This document shows, in pieces, positions 6,106 to 15,186 of a stretch of 64,000 nucleotides of DNA (its first letter is position 1; every line of letters starts with the position of its first letter). The position numbers and the translations under genes are program-made. Under the pieces are notes generated by a model that did no database searches, was not told the DNA's origin, and saw only the letters and a list, made by a program, of their open reading frames with translations. Source of the DNA: Arcticibacter pallidicorallinus (lineage in GTDB: Bacteria > Bacteroidota > Bacteroidia > Sphingobacteriales > Sphingobacteriaceae); contig NZ_PVTH01000003.1 in the NCBI RefSeq assembly GCF_003002875.1, positions 310,001 to 374,000 of the forward strand. The letters run 5' to 3'.

Positions 6106-8999
6106 CTCAGTATATCTCTGATATCTTCCGAACTTAGAGACTTAACGAAACTCTCCTCCGTGGTGATAAGAGATTCTGCGACAATCCTTTTTCTGCTCTG
6201 CAGAGCTAGTATCTTCTCTTCGATACTATCCTTCGTAATGAACTTATATATAAAAACATTCTTTTTCTGGCCGATACGGTGCGCTCGGTCTACAGCCTGT
6301 TGCTCAACAGCAGGATTCCACCAAGGGTCTAACATAAACACATAATCTGCTTCTGTAAGATTCAAACCCACCCCGCCAGCTTTGAGAGAAATCAGAAAAA
6401 GCTTGATCTCATCGTTTCGCTGAAATTCTTCTACAACCTCCCCGCGGTTCTTGGTCGCACCGTCCAGATAGGAATAGCTAATACCTTCTTTATCGAGATA
6501 CAGGCGATAGATGTCTAGTTGTTTAACGAATTGAGAGAAAACAAGGATTTTATGACCTTCAGCAAGCACATTTTGCAAGGTATGAATGACGTTTTCAAAT
6601 TTCCCGGATTCGCCTTCAAAGCCCTCGTCGACCAAAAGAGGATGGTTTGCAATCTGGCGGAGCTTTGTTAGACCCTGCAATACCTGAATCTGCGTTTTAG
6701 CCAATGTTCCATCTTCCAAAGCCTCTAACAGCGCGTTCCTATATTCAGACTTAACGTTTTCATAGTACTCCGCTTGCTCCTCACTCATCCGGCAATAGAA
6801 TAGCTGCTCCGTCTTTTCGGGAAGCTCTCCGGCAACCTGGTTTTTCGTACGCCTCAGAACGAAGGGCTTGATTAAAGCCTGAAGCTTTCTAGCTTTCTCT
6901 TCATCTTTTTTCTTTTCTATGGGATTTACAAAGTCGTTTAAAAAGAACGTTTGATTACCCAGCAAACCGGGATTTATGAACGACATCTGCGTCCAGAGGT
7001 CGTTTACCGTATTTTCTACGGGCGTTCCGCTTAGTATCAACTTGTGCTTTGCTTTCAGCTGCCTGACCGCCTTATACGCTTTCGAAGCCGGATTTTTGAT
7101 ATTTTGACTCTCATCAAGTATGATATAATCAAAATAAAGCTGGACCAATAAATCAATATCTACGCGTGTGACGCCATAGGTAGTCAGCACTACATCATAC
7201 TCCAGAAACCTTTCAACCTCCTTGCTCCTAGAGGTTCCGGTGTGCACGAGGATTCTAAGCTCAGGCGCAAATTTACCTGCCTCATTTTGCCAGTTGTAAA
7301 TAAGGGAGGTCGGCATAATAATTAGGGAGGTCGATATTGCTCCTTTTGCGAAATTCTCTTCTTTAATCTTTTGCAGCAGTGCAAGTGTCTGAACCGTTTT
7401 GCCAAGCCCCATGTCGTCTGCCAGACAACCCCCAAAATTGTATTTCCTAAGAAAATGAAACCAGTTGTAGCCCGCCTTCTGGTAGGGTCTTAGCAGCCCT
7501 TTAAAGTTCAAGGGAATATCAGTTTCTTCAATCTGTTCAAAAGAGCTTAACATTTGCAGCTTTCGGCCCATTGACAGTGTTGCCAGTTCGCTATTGGCGA
7601 AATCCGCTATCAGGCCTATATGGTGCTTTTTCAATCTTAAATGATTACCCAACTTGTCAGAAAACATCATCAGATCTCCATACTGCGTGAACCACTCTTC
7701 CGGAATAATGGCAATCTCCCCTGAGGGTAAAATATATTCGCGAATCTTGTTTAGAATATGATGCCGCAGATCAATAAATGGTACCTGGTAAGGTCCGAAG
7801 TGTACTACAGCCTGTAAATCAAACCAGTCATTGTTCTCTTTAAAGCCAAGTTCCACTTTGCTGGAACCGAACAAGAAACGTTTAGTACCCTCCTGCTGTT
7901 CGATGATGATACCCATAGCCGATAGCTCATCATGATGAAGGTTAAGCCACTCCAGTACTCCCAACGCCGTATCAGATGTCTCTGTGGCCGCACCTACTTC
8001 AAATTGGGTAAAGATATCAGAAGTCTTTTTCAGGCCAAGCTGGATAAGCTCATCCTGCTTCTTTTTTTCCCATGTTTGAGATCTTCTGATGCGGTGGAAG
8101 GTATAATCATCGCTCTGGACTTCCATCTTGACGGAAACCTTTCTGGATCCTCCCGCAGGAAAAATGTAATTCCCGTACCTGAAGAAGAGTTGCAGCCGCG
8201 AGGTACCTTCCGGAACGTAGTCGACCCGAAGTACCGGAACCGCATCATATCGCTCTGTATTTATGAGGAAACCGTCAGCAAATACATTGTGTTTTTCAAT
8301 CAGGGGGGTAACGAACTTTTCGAAGTATGTTCGTTCTGAGGTTTTCGGGATAGAGATATACCGTTTATTTAAGAACGGCTGGAGCTTCTTTCCTTCCATA
8401 TCGTCCTGAAAATTGTACAGAACGCCTTCCAACAACAGCCATGCGGGCTCATTGCAAACAATCTGCGCGTCTTTGAACATGAACTCAATTCTCACTCCCT
8501 GAAACTTTATGGTAGGGAAATAGCGTGTTTCGGTCTCCGAACGTCTGAAATGAAATAAAACCGATGCAGGCTCTTCAGCAATCGAGAGCGCCTTGTCTAC
8601 AGGCCATCCTTCCCGGCTCATCAGAAAAACTTCCCTTTTGCGTAGCAGTGCAAATGCATCCACCAGACGCTTTTCGATTTTTGGACGTATTAAATTGTGA
8701 ATCTTGTCATCGAATACCCTGGCAAAGAACTCAACCGGGCGGATCATCTTTTTGTAATAGCGCTTGATCACATAGCCCTGCTCCATCTCATCAAGCAACT
8801 TGATAAGCTTAAAATCTAACTCATGAAGATCCTTCGAAAATTCTTCAACGGTATTGCTGAACAAACGCTGATGCGTGAGAGAGAACCCTCCATCGGAATT
8901 AAGCTGAACTGCATGGGGCTCAATCAGCCACCCAAGAAATTCATGCCTGCATAGGGAATATACAACTTTAAATGGCTTCGAACTATCAACACGCAACAT
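6102..8999 (-). CDS. SNF2-family DEAD/DEAH-type helicase
   Basis: Large 965-residue Swi2/Snf2 ATPase, presumably a DNA translocase that remodels protein-DNA complexes. The first ~500 residues are a long N-terminal region of unassigned structure. The ATPase core follows: LRPYQKAGYNWFHFL, Walker A ADDMGLGKT near residue 533, and motif II as DESQ near residue 630 in place of the commoner DEAH/DEAQ. The C-terminal helicase lobe has FSQFVKQLDIY, SLKAGGVGLNLTEAD and VDRAHRIGQ near residues 875-920. The stop interlocks with aat. The start lies 100 bp from the divergent thiamine promoter. The cellular target cannot be told from sequence. Confidence 0.92.
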   Translation of the reverse strand: MLRVDSSKPFKVVYSLCRHEFLGWLIEPHAVQLNSDGGFSLTHQRLFSNTVEEFSKDLHELDFKLIKLLDEMEQGYVIKRYYKKMIRPVEFFARVFDDKIHNLIRPKIEKRLVDAFALLRKREVFLMSREGWPVDKALSIAEEPASVLFHFRRSETETRYFPTIKFQGVRIEFMFKDAQIVCNEPAWLLLEGVLYNFQDDMEGKKLQPFLNKRYISIPKTSERTYFEKFVTPLIEKHNVFADGFLINTERYDAVPVLRVDYVPEGTSRLQLFFRYGNYIFPAGGSRKVSVKMEVQSDDYTFHRIRRSQTWEKKKQDELIQLGLKKTSDIFTQFEVGAATETSDTALGVLEWLNLHHDELSAMGIIIEQQEGTKRFLFGSSKVELGFKENNDWFDLQAVVHFGPYQVPFIDLRHHILNKIREYILPSGEIAIIPEEWFTQYGDLMMFSDKLGNHLRLKKHHIGLIADFANSELATLSMGRKLQMLSSFEQIEETDIPLNFKGLLRPYQKAGYNWFHFLRKYNFGGCLADDMGLGKTVQTLALLQKIKEENFAKGAISTSLIIMPTSLIYNWQNEAGKFAPELRILVHTGTSRSKEVERFLEYDVVLTTYGVTRVDIDLLVQLYFDYIILDESQNIKNPASKAYKAVRQLKAKHKLILSGTPVENTVNDLWTQMSFINPGLLGNQTFFLNDFVNPIEKKKDEEKARKLQALIKPFVLRRTKNQVAGELPEKTEQLFYCRMSEEQAEYYENVKSEYRNALLEALEDGTLAKTQIQVLQGLTKLRQIANHPLLVDEGFEGESGKFENVIHTLQNVLAEGHKILVFSQFVKQLDIYRLYLDKEGISYSYLDGATKNRGEVVEEFQRNDEIKLFLISLKAGGVGLNLTEADYVFMLDPWWNPAVEQQAVDRAHRIGQKKNVFIYKFITKDSIEEKILALQSRKRIVAESLITTEESFVKSLSSEDIRDILS

Positions 9000-9081
9000 G
9001 AAAGGCAGACTAATGAAAATAAGCCGAACTTAAAAAACTCTAAACTTATGCAGAAAAATAGCTAAATCAAAATTTGATGCT

Positions 9082-9089
9082 TAACTTTG
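9082..9089 (+). promoter_or_regulatory. Predicted -7 element (TAACTTTG) for the thiamine riboswitch transcript
   Basis: Perfect TAnnTTTG match. The expected start of transcription is around 9094-9096, only a few bases before the riboswitch begins, which is good positional support. No clear -33 TTTG is seen at the usual spacing. Confidence 0.6.
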
Positions 9090-9097
9090 CGGCATCT

Positions 9098-9207
9098 TAA
9101 GGGGTGCTTGTTAAAACAGGCTGAGATTACACCCATCGAAGAGAATGGTATAAAAGCGTACCTTCCCTCTTCGTGAACTTGATCCGGATAATGCCGGCGT
9201 AGGAATA
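9098..9207 (+). promoter_or_regulatory. TPP riboswitch (THI element)
   Basis: The conserved THI-box segments appear in order: GGGGTGC (from 9101), CTGAGAT then ACACCC, a variable hairpin arm built from GAAGAG and CTCTTC, then GAACTTGATCCGGATAATG and the closing CCGGCGTAGG. This matches the thiamine pyrophosphate aptamer. No terminator hairpin lies between it and the start region at 9220-9262, so control is probably on translation: TPP binding would mask the initiation region of the receptor gene. Confidence 0.95.
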
Positions 9208-9219
9208 ATAAATAAGATT

Positions 9220-11712
9220 GTGCGTATAGCCCCGTTACGCATTCATTTAATTAAAAGCATTTTGAAAAAAATCTACTTAGTTGCCCTTGTGGCACTTATC
9301 CTGCCTTCTTTGGCATGGGCTCAGTTTTCAATCAGGGGAAAAGTAACAGACAAGACGAACCAACGCGCACTCGCCGGTGCAAGCATTACCGTGGGTGACC
9401 GTACTGCCAGAAGCAACGCTTCAGGAGAATTCGACGTTCAAGACCTCGAGGCCGGAACCTATCGTCTATCATTCCGGTTCATCGGCTTCAGTGAGATGTC
9501 AACCACCATCAATCTATCCGGAGACAGGGTCTACAACGCTGCATTATCTCCGATGACCGTACTTACGGACGAGGTCATCGTACGCTCAACAAGAGCTACG
9601 GAGAGCTCGGCTACAACTTACCGGAATCTTAACAAGGAAGAGCTGGATAAATACAATCAGGGGCAGGATCTTCCGTATCTTTTAAATCAAACGCCCTCTG
9701 TTGTCGTCTCATCAGATGCCGGAGCCGGGGTAGGCTATACGGGGCTGCGCATACGGGGTAGTGACGCCACCCGAATAAATGTTACCCTGAACGGAATTCC
9801 TTTAAATAACCCCGAAAGTCAGGGGTCCTTCTTTGTCAACATACCCGACTTTGCTTCATCTGTTGATAATATTCAGATACAGAGGGGGGTAGGGACCTCG
9901 ACCAATGGAGCGGGAGCTTTTGGCGGAAGTTTAAATATCCAGACTATTACACGCCGCGATTCCGCCTACACTGAGCTCAATAATACTTTCGGCTCATATA
10001 ACACCTGGAAGAACACGGTAAACATCGGAACCGGACTACTGAACGGTAAGTTCACCTTCGACGGACGCCTGTCCAGAATCAAGTCTGACGGTTATATTGA
10101 CAGGGGAGCATCAGACCTTAAATCGTACTTCCTGTCCGGTGCCTACTATGGCAAACGGGATATGTTGAGAGTAAATGTATTCTCAGGACAAGAGAAGACT
10201 TACCAGGCATGGAACGGCGTACCCGAGGAAAAGCTAAGGGGCTCTGCCGCAGACCTTAATGATTACTATCAGAACAACAAAGGAGTGTACTTTTTCACAC
10301 CCGCAGATTCTGCTAATTTGTTCGGATCAAACAAGCGAACCTACAACTCATTTCTGTACAAGGATCAGACCGATAACTACAAGCAAGATCATTACCAGGC
10401 GTTTTATACTCATACTTTCAACAGCAAACTATCCCTTAATACGGCCCTACACTATACCTATGGAAGCGGCTATTTCGAAGAGTACAAGAACGCAGCAAAG
10501 TTTGGAAACTATGGATTACCCAATATCGTTACCGGTACTGATACATTGAAAAGAACCGACTTGGTAAGACGCCGCTGGCTGGATAACCATTTTTACGGTT
10601 TAACTTATTCTTTGAATTATAACCCTTCAAGCGACCTGAACCTTATACTTGGAGGCGCTTATAATGAGTACGACGGTGATCATTTCGGCGAGATCATATG
10701 GGCCAGAAACAATTCTTCTAATGAGCCCGGTGATCGTTACTACCAGGGTAACGGCTTTAAAACAGACTTTAACATTTATGGAAAGGTTGAATACCAGCTT
10801 GACGATTTTCTCTTGTATGCTGACCTCCAGTATCGTCGAACCGGCTACAAAATCATTGGAACCGATAAGAACCTAAATAGTCTGGACATAGATGATCAAC
10901 TCAACTTTTTCAATCCCAAGGCAGGAATCACTTATAAGCTTAACAACGCCAATAACGTCTATGCATCGTTTGCTGTAGCCAATAAAGAACCGAACCGCGA
11001 CGACTATATCAATATGCCTGGCGGACGTCCATTAAGAGAACATCTCAAAGACATTGAAGCAGGATACAGGTTCAACAGCTCGTCTTTCCGGGCCGGCATC
11101 AACGGATACTGGATGATCTACAAAGATCAGCTCGTTTTAACCGGTAAAGTAAATGATGATGGCGAAGCGCTTCGACAGAATGTAGCTGACAGCTACAGGC
11201 TTGGTCTTGAAGCGGATGTCCAATGGCCGCTTAGCAGAACCCTCACCTGGGGACTGACTGCTAATCTCAGCCGGAATAAGATCGACAGCTTTACAGAGTA
11301 TGTCGATAATTGGGACACCGGAGGTCAGACCAGTTTCACGCACAATAACACAGACATCTCCTTTTCACCTTCGTTCGTTGGCTCCAGTGAATTAGCCTAC
11401 CGTCCGCTTAAAAATGCAGAGGTCGCCTTACTTAGTAAGTATGTAAGCAGACAGTACATGGATAACACATCCAATGACAGTCGCTCATTAGACGCATTTT
11501 TCGTTAACGACATCCGATTACGCTATAATACATCCGCAGGAAGAATCAAAAACCTGGAATTTTCACTTTTGATAAACAATGTGTTTAGTGAGCTTTATGA
11601 ATCTAACGGATTCACATACAGCTACATCGTTGGAAATCAACTCGCCACTAGTAACGCCTATTTCCCTCAGGCAACGAGAAATTTCCTACTATCCGCGAAG
11701 TTTAAGTTTTAA
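9220..11712 (+). CDS. TonB-dependent outer-membrane receptor, thiamine-regulated
   Basis: Outer-membrane active transporter of about 815-830 residues. Domains in order: signal peptide (hydrophobic run ending LPSLAWA), CarboxypepD_reg-like beta domain (VTDKTNQRALAGASITVGD onward), plug domain (LPYLLNQTPSVVVSS to LNIQT, including GLRIRGSDATRINVTLNG), and a beta-barrel ending in FLLSAKFKF with terminal Phe. Because it is behind a TPP riboswitch, the likely substrate is thiamine, its phosphates or a precursor; that is inference. There is no ATG at the start: GTG at 9220 gives a long basic n-region, while TTG at 9262 gives a typical signal peptide beginning with two lysines. A terminator follows at 11729. 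Confidence 0.93.
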   Translation: MRIAPLRIHLIKSILKKIYLVALVALILPSLAWAQFSIRGKVTDKTNQRALAGASITVGDRTARSNASGEFDVQDLEAGTYRLSFRFIGFSEMSTTINLSGDRVYNAALSPMTVLTDEVIVRSTRATESSATTYRNLNKEELDKYNQGQDLPYLLNQTPSVVVSSDAGAGVGYTGLRIRGSDATRINVTLNGIPLNNPESQGSFFVNIPDFASSVDNIQIQRGVGTSTNGAGAFGGSLNIQTITRRDSAYTELNNTFGSYNTWKNTVNIGTGLLNGKFTFDGRLSRIKSDGYIDRGASDLKSYFLSGAYYGKRDMLRVNVFSGQEKTYQAWNGVPEEKLRGSAADLNDYYQNNKGVYFFTPADSANLFGSNKRTYNSFLYKDQTDNYKQDHYQAFYTHTFNSKLSLNTALHYTYGSGYFEEYKNAAKFGNYGLPNIVTGTDTLKRTDLVRRRWLDNHFYGLTYSLNYNPSSDLNLILGGAYNEYDGDHFGEIIWARNNSSNEPGDRYYQGNGFKTDFNIYGKVEYQLDDFLLYADLQYRRTGYKIIGTDKNLNSLDIDDQLNFFNPKAGITYKLNNANNVYASFAVANKEPNRDDYINMPGGRPLREHLKDIEAGYRFNSSSFRAGINGYWMIYKDQLVLTGKVNDDGEALRQNVADSYRLGLEADVQWPLSRTLTWGLTANLSRNKIDSFTEYVDNWDTGGQTSFTHNNTDISFSPSFVGSSELAYRPLKNAEVALLSKYVSRQYMDNTSNDSRSLDAFFVNDIRLRYNTSAGRIKNLEFSLLINNVFSELYESNGFTYSYIVGNQLATSNAYFPQATRNFLLSAKFKF

Positions 11713-11728
11713 GCGTATATCCATTTAA

Positions 11729-11769
11729 AAACAAGCTTCGACGAAACCGGAGCTTGTTTCATTTTAATC
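11729..11769 (+). terminator. Terminator-like hairpin after the thiamine-regulated receptor
   Basis: AAACAAGCT (11729-11737) pairs perfectly with AGCTTGTTT (11751-11759), followed by a T-rich stretch. It would end or reduce transcription between the receptor and the downstream phosphatase gene, so the downstream cluster may have its own start. A weak -7-like GATATTTG sits at 11794-11801, 19 bases before the phosphatase ATG. Confidence 0.7.
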
Positions 11770-11820
11770 AGTCGAATTCTGATATTCTATTGCGATATTT
11801 GAATACATACATTTTAAAGA

Positions 11821-13476
11821 ATGAATTTACGATACGTATTCCAGGCAGCATTTCTGCTGCTTGCCCTTGATGCTTCAGCACAAAAAAAATCTACATCTTC
11901 TCAACCAATACCCAGACCTAAACTTGTTGTCGGCATAGTCATAGATCAAATGCGATGGGATTACCTGTACCGCTATCAGGACCGATATACAGATGGTGGT
12001 TTTAAGCGACTGCTGAACGAAGGCTTTACTGCCGAAAATACCAATATCGATTATGTACCTACTGTAACCGCAATAGGGCATTCTACCATTTATACGGGAT
12101 CTGTGCCGTCTATCCATGGGATTGCGGGAAATGACTTCATTATCCAGTCGACCGGAAAGTCGATGTACTGCACAGAAGATACTGCATCAAAGACCGTAGG
12201 AAGCCCTTCAAAAGCTGGTGAGATGTCGCCAAGAAACCTGCTTAGCAACACCATGACTGACGAGCTGAAACTGGCTACAAATTTTCGCTCCAAGGTAATC
12301 GGAATTGCCATAAAGGACCGCGGAGGGATTTTACCCGCTGGACATAGCGCTGATGCTGCTTATTGGTTTGACGATCAAACCGGAAACTGGATTACCAGTA
12401 CCTATTACATGAATGAGCTGCCTCAATGGGTCCAAAATTTCAATAACCAAAAGCTGCCGAAGAAGTATCTGGACCAAAACTGGAAAACCTTATTCCCGCT
12501 CGACACTTATTTGCAGAGCGAAAAAGACGACAGTCGTTTCGAAGCAAAGTTCAGTGGAACAACCGCACCTGTCTTTCCACATGAAACATCTAGTATGTAT
12601 GACAGAGACTTCAGCATCCTGAGAACGACCCCTCAAGGCAATACCATCACACTGGATATGGCCAGGGCAGCAATAGAGAATGAAAAGATGGGTCAAAGGG
12701 ATATAACCGACTTCCTTGCGGTTAGTCTATCATCAACAGATTACATCGGGCACCGCTTCGGACCAAATTCTATAGAGGCAGAGGATACGTACCTACGTCT
12801 AGACCGCGACTTATCGGCTTTTTTGAGTTATCTGGACAGCAAGGTGGGCAAAGGAGCATATACTGTCTTCATTTCTGCGGATCACGGAGCAGCGCATAAC
12901 CCTAACTTTCTGACATCACATAACATTCCCTCAGGCATCTTTCCAACCAGTGCGGTTACAAAAGAGTTGAATGCCTACCTGGCTCAGGAGTTTAAACAGG
13001 AGAGACTGGTATTGAGCCTAATGAATTATCAGATAAGCTTAAACAACTCGCTCATTGAAAAGAACAGACTCGATGAAGATGCGATTAAAAAAGCATGCAT
13101 TAAGCACCTTCAAAAAAGAGCGGATATCGCTTATGTAGTCGACATGGAAGCTGCCAGCCAGGCGAGCATCCCTCAGGGATTGAAAGAAAAAATCATAAAC
13201 GGATATAATAGAGAAAGAAGTGGTGCGGTCCAGATCATACTAAAACCCGGATACTACAGTGGCAGCAGCACAGGAACAACTCACGGAACATGGAATCCCT
13301 ATGACACGCATATTCCTTTCGTCCTAATGGGTTGGGGTGTTAAGCATGGCAGCACAAATCGACCTACCGGAATGACAGACATAGCACCAACTATATCAGC
13401 CCTTTTACGCATTCAGGCGCCAAACGGAAATGTTGGAAAACCAGTGACCGAAGCATTACTTAACGAGGTACGCTAA
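11821..13476 (+). CDS. PafA-like alkaline phosphatase family protein
   Basis: Secreted phosphomonoesterase of the alkaline phosphatase superfamily, 551 residues with an N-terminal signal peptide (about 1-21). Metal-site Asp lies in VVGIVIDQMRWDYLY. The candidate Thr nucleophile is in PTVTAIGHSTIYTG. The IKDRGGILPAGHSADAAYWF segment carries the Lys and Arg that mark PafA-type enzymes. DYIGHRFGP and SADHGAAH give the remaining Asp/His ligands. PafA enzymes act in the periplasm on many phosphate esters. Its place between the thiamine receptor and a ThiE/TPK pair suggests it could strip phosphate from thiamine phosphates before inner-membrane uptake, but generic phosphate scavenging is equally possible. 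It is 3 bases from the next gene. Confidence 0.9.
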   Translation: MNLRYVFQAAFLLLALDASAQKKSTSSQPIPRPKLVVGIVIDQMRWDYLYRYQDRYTDGGFKRLLNEGFTAENTNIDYVPTVTAIGHSTIYTGSVPSIHGIAGNDFIIQSTGKSMYCTEDTASKTVGSPSKAGEMSPRNLLSNTMTDELKLATNFRSKVIGIAIKDRGGILPAGHSADAAYWFDDQTGNWITSTYYMNELPQWVQNFNNQKLPKKYLDQNWKTLFPLDTYLQSEKDDSRFEAKFSGTTAPVFPHETSSMYDRDFSILRTTPQGNTITLDMARAAIENEKMGQRDITDFLAVSLSSTDYIGHRFGPNSIEAEDTYLRLDRDLSAFLSYLDSKVGKGAYTVFISADHGAAHNPNFLTSHNIPSGIFPTSAVTKELNAYLAQEFKQERLVLSLMNYQISLNNSLIEKNRLDEDAIKKACIKHLQKRADIAYVVDMEAASQASIPQGLKEKIINGYNRERSGAVQIILKPGYYSGSSTGTTHGTWNPYDTHIPFVLMGWGVKHGSTNRPTGMTDIAPTISALLRIQAPNGNVGKPVTEALLNEVR

Positions 13477-13479
13477 TTT

Positions 13480-14115
13480 ATGCAAAAGTATGTCTCTAGG
13501 TTTCACTACCTTACTCAGGATCTTCAACACAAGTCGCATCTGGAGCAAGTGATCACCGCTTGTGAGTCCGGCGCCAATTGGATTCAGTACCGTTGCTTTT
13601 CAAAGACTGAAGAGCAACACCTGGATGAATTAAATCGTATCGCCGAAGTCTGTGACGATTGGGGCACTACGCTGATCATCACAGATCATACGTCACTGCT
13701 TTCCAAAGCCGATATTCAGGGAGTACATATCGAAGACCTGTCTGCAGATTTTACCTCCATAAGAAAGGAGATCGGCCCCGATAAAACATTAGGAGCTTCA
13801 GCAAACACGCTGGATGATATCAAACGCATAGCTGCGAGCGGGGCGGTCGATTACATCGGCTGCGGCCCCTTTGGTGTCACACTCACTAAGCCAAACGACT
13901 ATCCGATTCTCGGCTTGGAAGGATATAAAGCGATAATGGCCGAGATGGATATTCTTCGAATCGCCATACCAATCATTGCGGTAGGCGGCATCACCGCTGC
14001 AAACATTGACGCACTTGCGGATATGGGTGTGCACGGAGTGGCCGTATCTGCAGCCATCAATAAATCCGACAACCCAGCATCTGCATTCAAGGAGATATAT
14101 AGAAAACTTCATTAA
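13480..14115 (+). CDS. thiE: Thiamine phosphate synthase-like protein (ThiE family)
   Basis: TIM-barrel protein of 211 residues of the ThiE/TenI family, which couples HMP-PP and thiazole phosphate to thiamine phosphate. Seen: WIQYRCFSK where ThiE usually has VQLREK, LIITDHTSLLSKADIQGVH for the usual INDR/GVHLGQ region, then ASGAVDYIGCGPFGVTLTK and IAVGGI for the phosphate site. The overall fold pattern and the GPF-T-TK motif fit, but the substrate-side residues diverge from textbook ThiE, as in other Bacteroidota ThiE paralogs, so TenI-like or altered activity cannot be excluded. Its stop precedes the next start by one base. Confidence 0.85.
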   Translation: MQKYVSRFHYLTQDLQHKSHLEQVITACESGANWIQYRCFSKTEEQHLDELNRIAEVCDDWGTTLIITDHTSLLSKADIQGVHIEDLSADFTSIRKEIGPDKTLGASANTLDDIKRIAASGAVDYIGCGPFGVTLTKPNDYPILGLEGYKAIMAEMDILRIAIPIIAVGGITAANIDALADMGVHGVAVSAAINKSDNPASAFKEIYRKLH

Positions 14116-14116
14116 C

Positions 14117-14683
14117 ATGTCTTCGCATCATATTGTAAGAGAGAAGCAGGAGCCTGCGCTGTTAATTGCTGATTTGGACGGGTTCGATCCCGAAAATCTC
14201 GGACAGCTTTTGGAATGGAGCCCTACAATTATTGTTGCGGAAGACGCCTATGATTCAGCTGACTCTCTGGGAATAAAGATAGATTTCCTGGTCGGCCGAC
14301 CAGATGAATATTCACTCCAACCAAGAACCCAGCTTATCCCTTCAGAAGAGCATGCAATCCAGAGCGCCCTGGACTTCCTGACCCGGGAAAAATATCCTGC
14401 TGTCAATATTATTACCGGCAAGCCAGTTATCACTGACTATCTACCCTACTGCGACCACATCAATATCGTTATCCTTACCATCAAACAGCGAATCTTCATG
14501 GTTCGCTCCGGTTTCAGCAAATGGAAGACGGCAGGCGAAGACATTGAGATCTTGGGCAATGCAACAGAGCTCGTCCATACAGGTCTAGATCAAAACTCCT
14601 CACATATGTTCACTACGCAATCAGATGGCTTCTACTCGCTTCGTTTCCAAGAGTCTTTTATCTTTGTAGCAGAAAATCTTTAG
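14117..14683 (+). CDS. Thiamine pyrophosphokinase-like protein with degenerate motifs
   Basis: Protein of 188 residues beginning MSSHHIVREKQEPALLI. The overall plan resembles bacterial/eukaryotic thiamine pyrophosphokinase: an N-terminal Rossmann-like half (VAEDAYDSADSLGIKIDFLVG), a central repeat-like segment (AIQSALDFLTREKYPAVNIITG) and a C-terminal beta domain (EDIEILGNATELVHT). The key TPK motif near GDxDS is GRPDE here, and the GGRxDH motif is replaced by GKPVITD, so catalysis is doubtful. The start at 14117 was chosen because earlier starts overlap thiE in another frame. It sits one base after thiE and 8 bases before the GNAT gene, so it is probably in the same transcript. Assignment rests on resemblance and context. 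Confidence 0.6.
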   Translation: MSSHHIVREKQEPALLIADLDGFDPENLGQLLEWSPTIIVAEDAYDSADSLGIKIDFLVGRPDEYSLQPRTQLIPSEEHAIQSALDFLTREKYPAVNIITGKPVITDYLPYCDHINIVILTIKQRIFMVRSGFSKWKTAGEDIEILGNATELVHTGLDQNSSHMFTTQSDGFYSLRFQESFIFVAENL

Positions 14684-14691
14684 TACGATTA

Positions 14692-15186
14692 ATGAGCTTG
14701 ACAATAAGGTTAGCAGTACCAGAAGACCTCCCGATAATACATCAGTTGGCTGAAGAAATTTGGTGGCCTACTTATAGCCATATACTTAGAAGTGAACAGA
14801 TAAGGTTCATGCTCGACACGATGTATTCGATCGATACACTGAAAGAGCAGCAGGCTACCGGCACCGAGTTCCTGCTCGCCGGGAGGAACGCAAAGGTCGT
14901 TGCTTTTGCAGGCTATTCATGCAACGAAGAAGATAATAAGCTGAGCATTCACAAATTATATGTACATCCCTCAGAACAGGGAAAGGGCACAGGGAAATCC
15001 CTGATACATCACATCGAACAGACCGCTAAGAATCTGGGGATATCCCTCTTAGAATTGAATGTAAACCGAAAAAATGGCGCATTGAACTTCTACAAGAAAG
15101 TAGGCTTCGAAATTTTTAAAGAAGAAGATATCCCGTACTATCAATACTGGATGAATGATTTTATCCTTCAAAAAAGTCTGAATTAG
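14692..15186 (+). CDS. GNAT family N-acetyltransferase
   Basis: Protein of 164 residues with the GNAT fold. The N-terminus is IRLAVPEDLPIIHQLAEEIW, followed by the acetyl-CoA-binding motif A region KLYVHPSEQGKGTGKSLI (about residues 84-101) and a C-terminal LNVNRKNGALNFYKKVGF segment typical of motif B. Substrate unknown. It follows the TPK-like gene by 8 bases and may be part of the phosphatase-thiE-TPK transcript, but no thiamine link is visible in its sequence. Its 3' end overlaps the convergent DUF4407 gene by 26 bases. Confidence 0.88.
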   Translation: MSLTIRLAVPEDLPIIHQLAEEIWWPTYSHILRSEQIRFMLDTMYSIDTLKEQQATGTEFLLAGRNAKVVAFAGYSCNEEDNKLSIHKLYVHPSEQGKGTGKSLIHHIEQTAKNLGISLLELNVNRKNGALNFYKKVGFEIFKEEDIPYYQYWMNDFILQKSLN

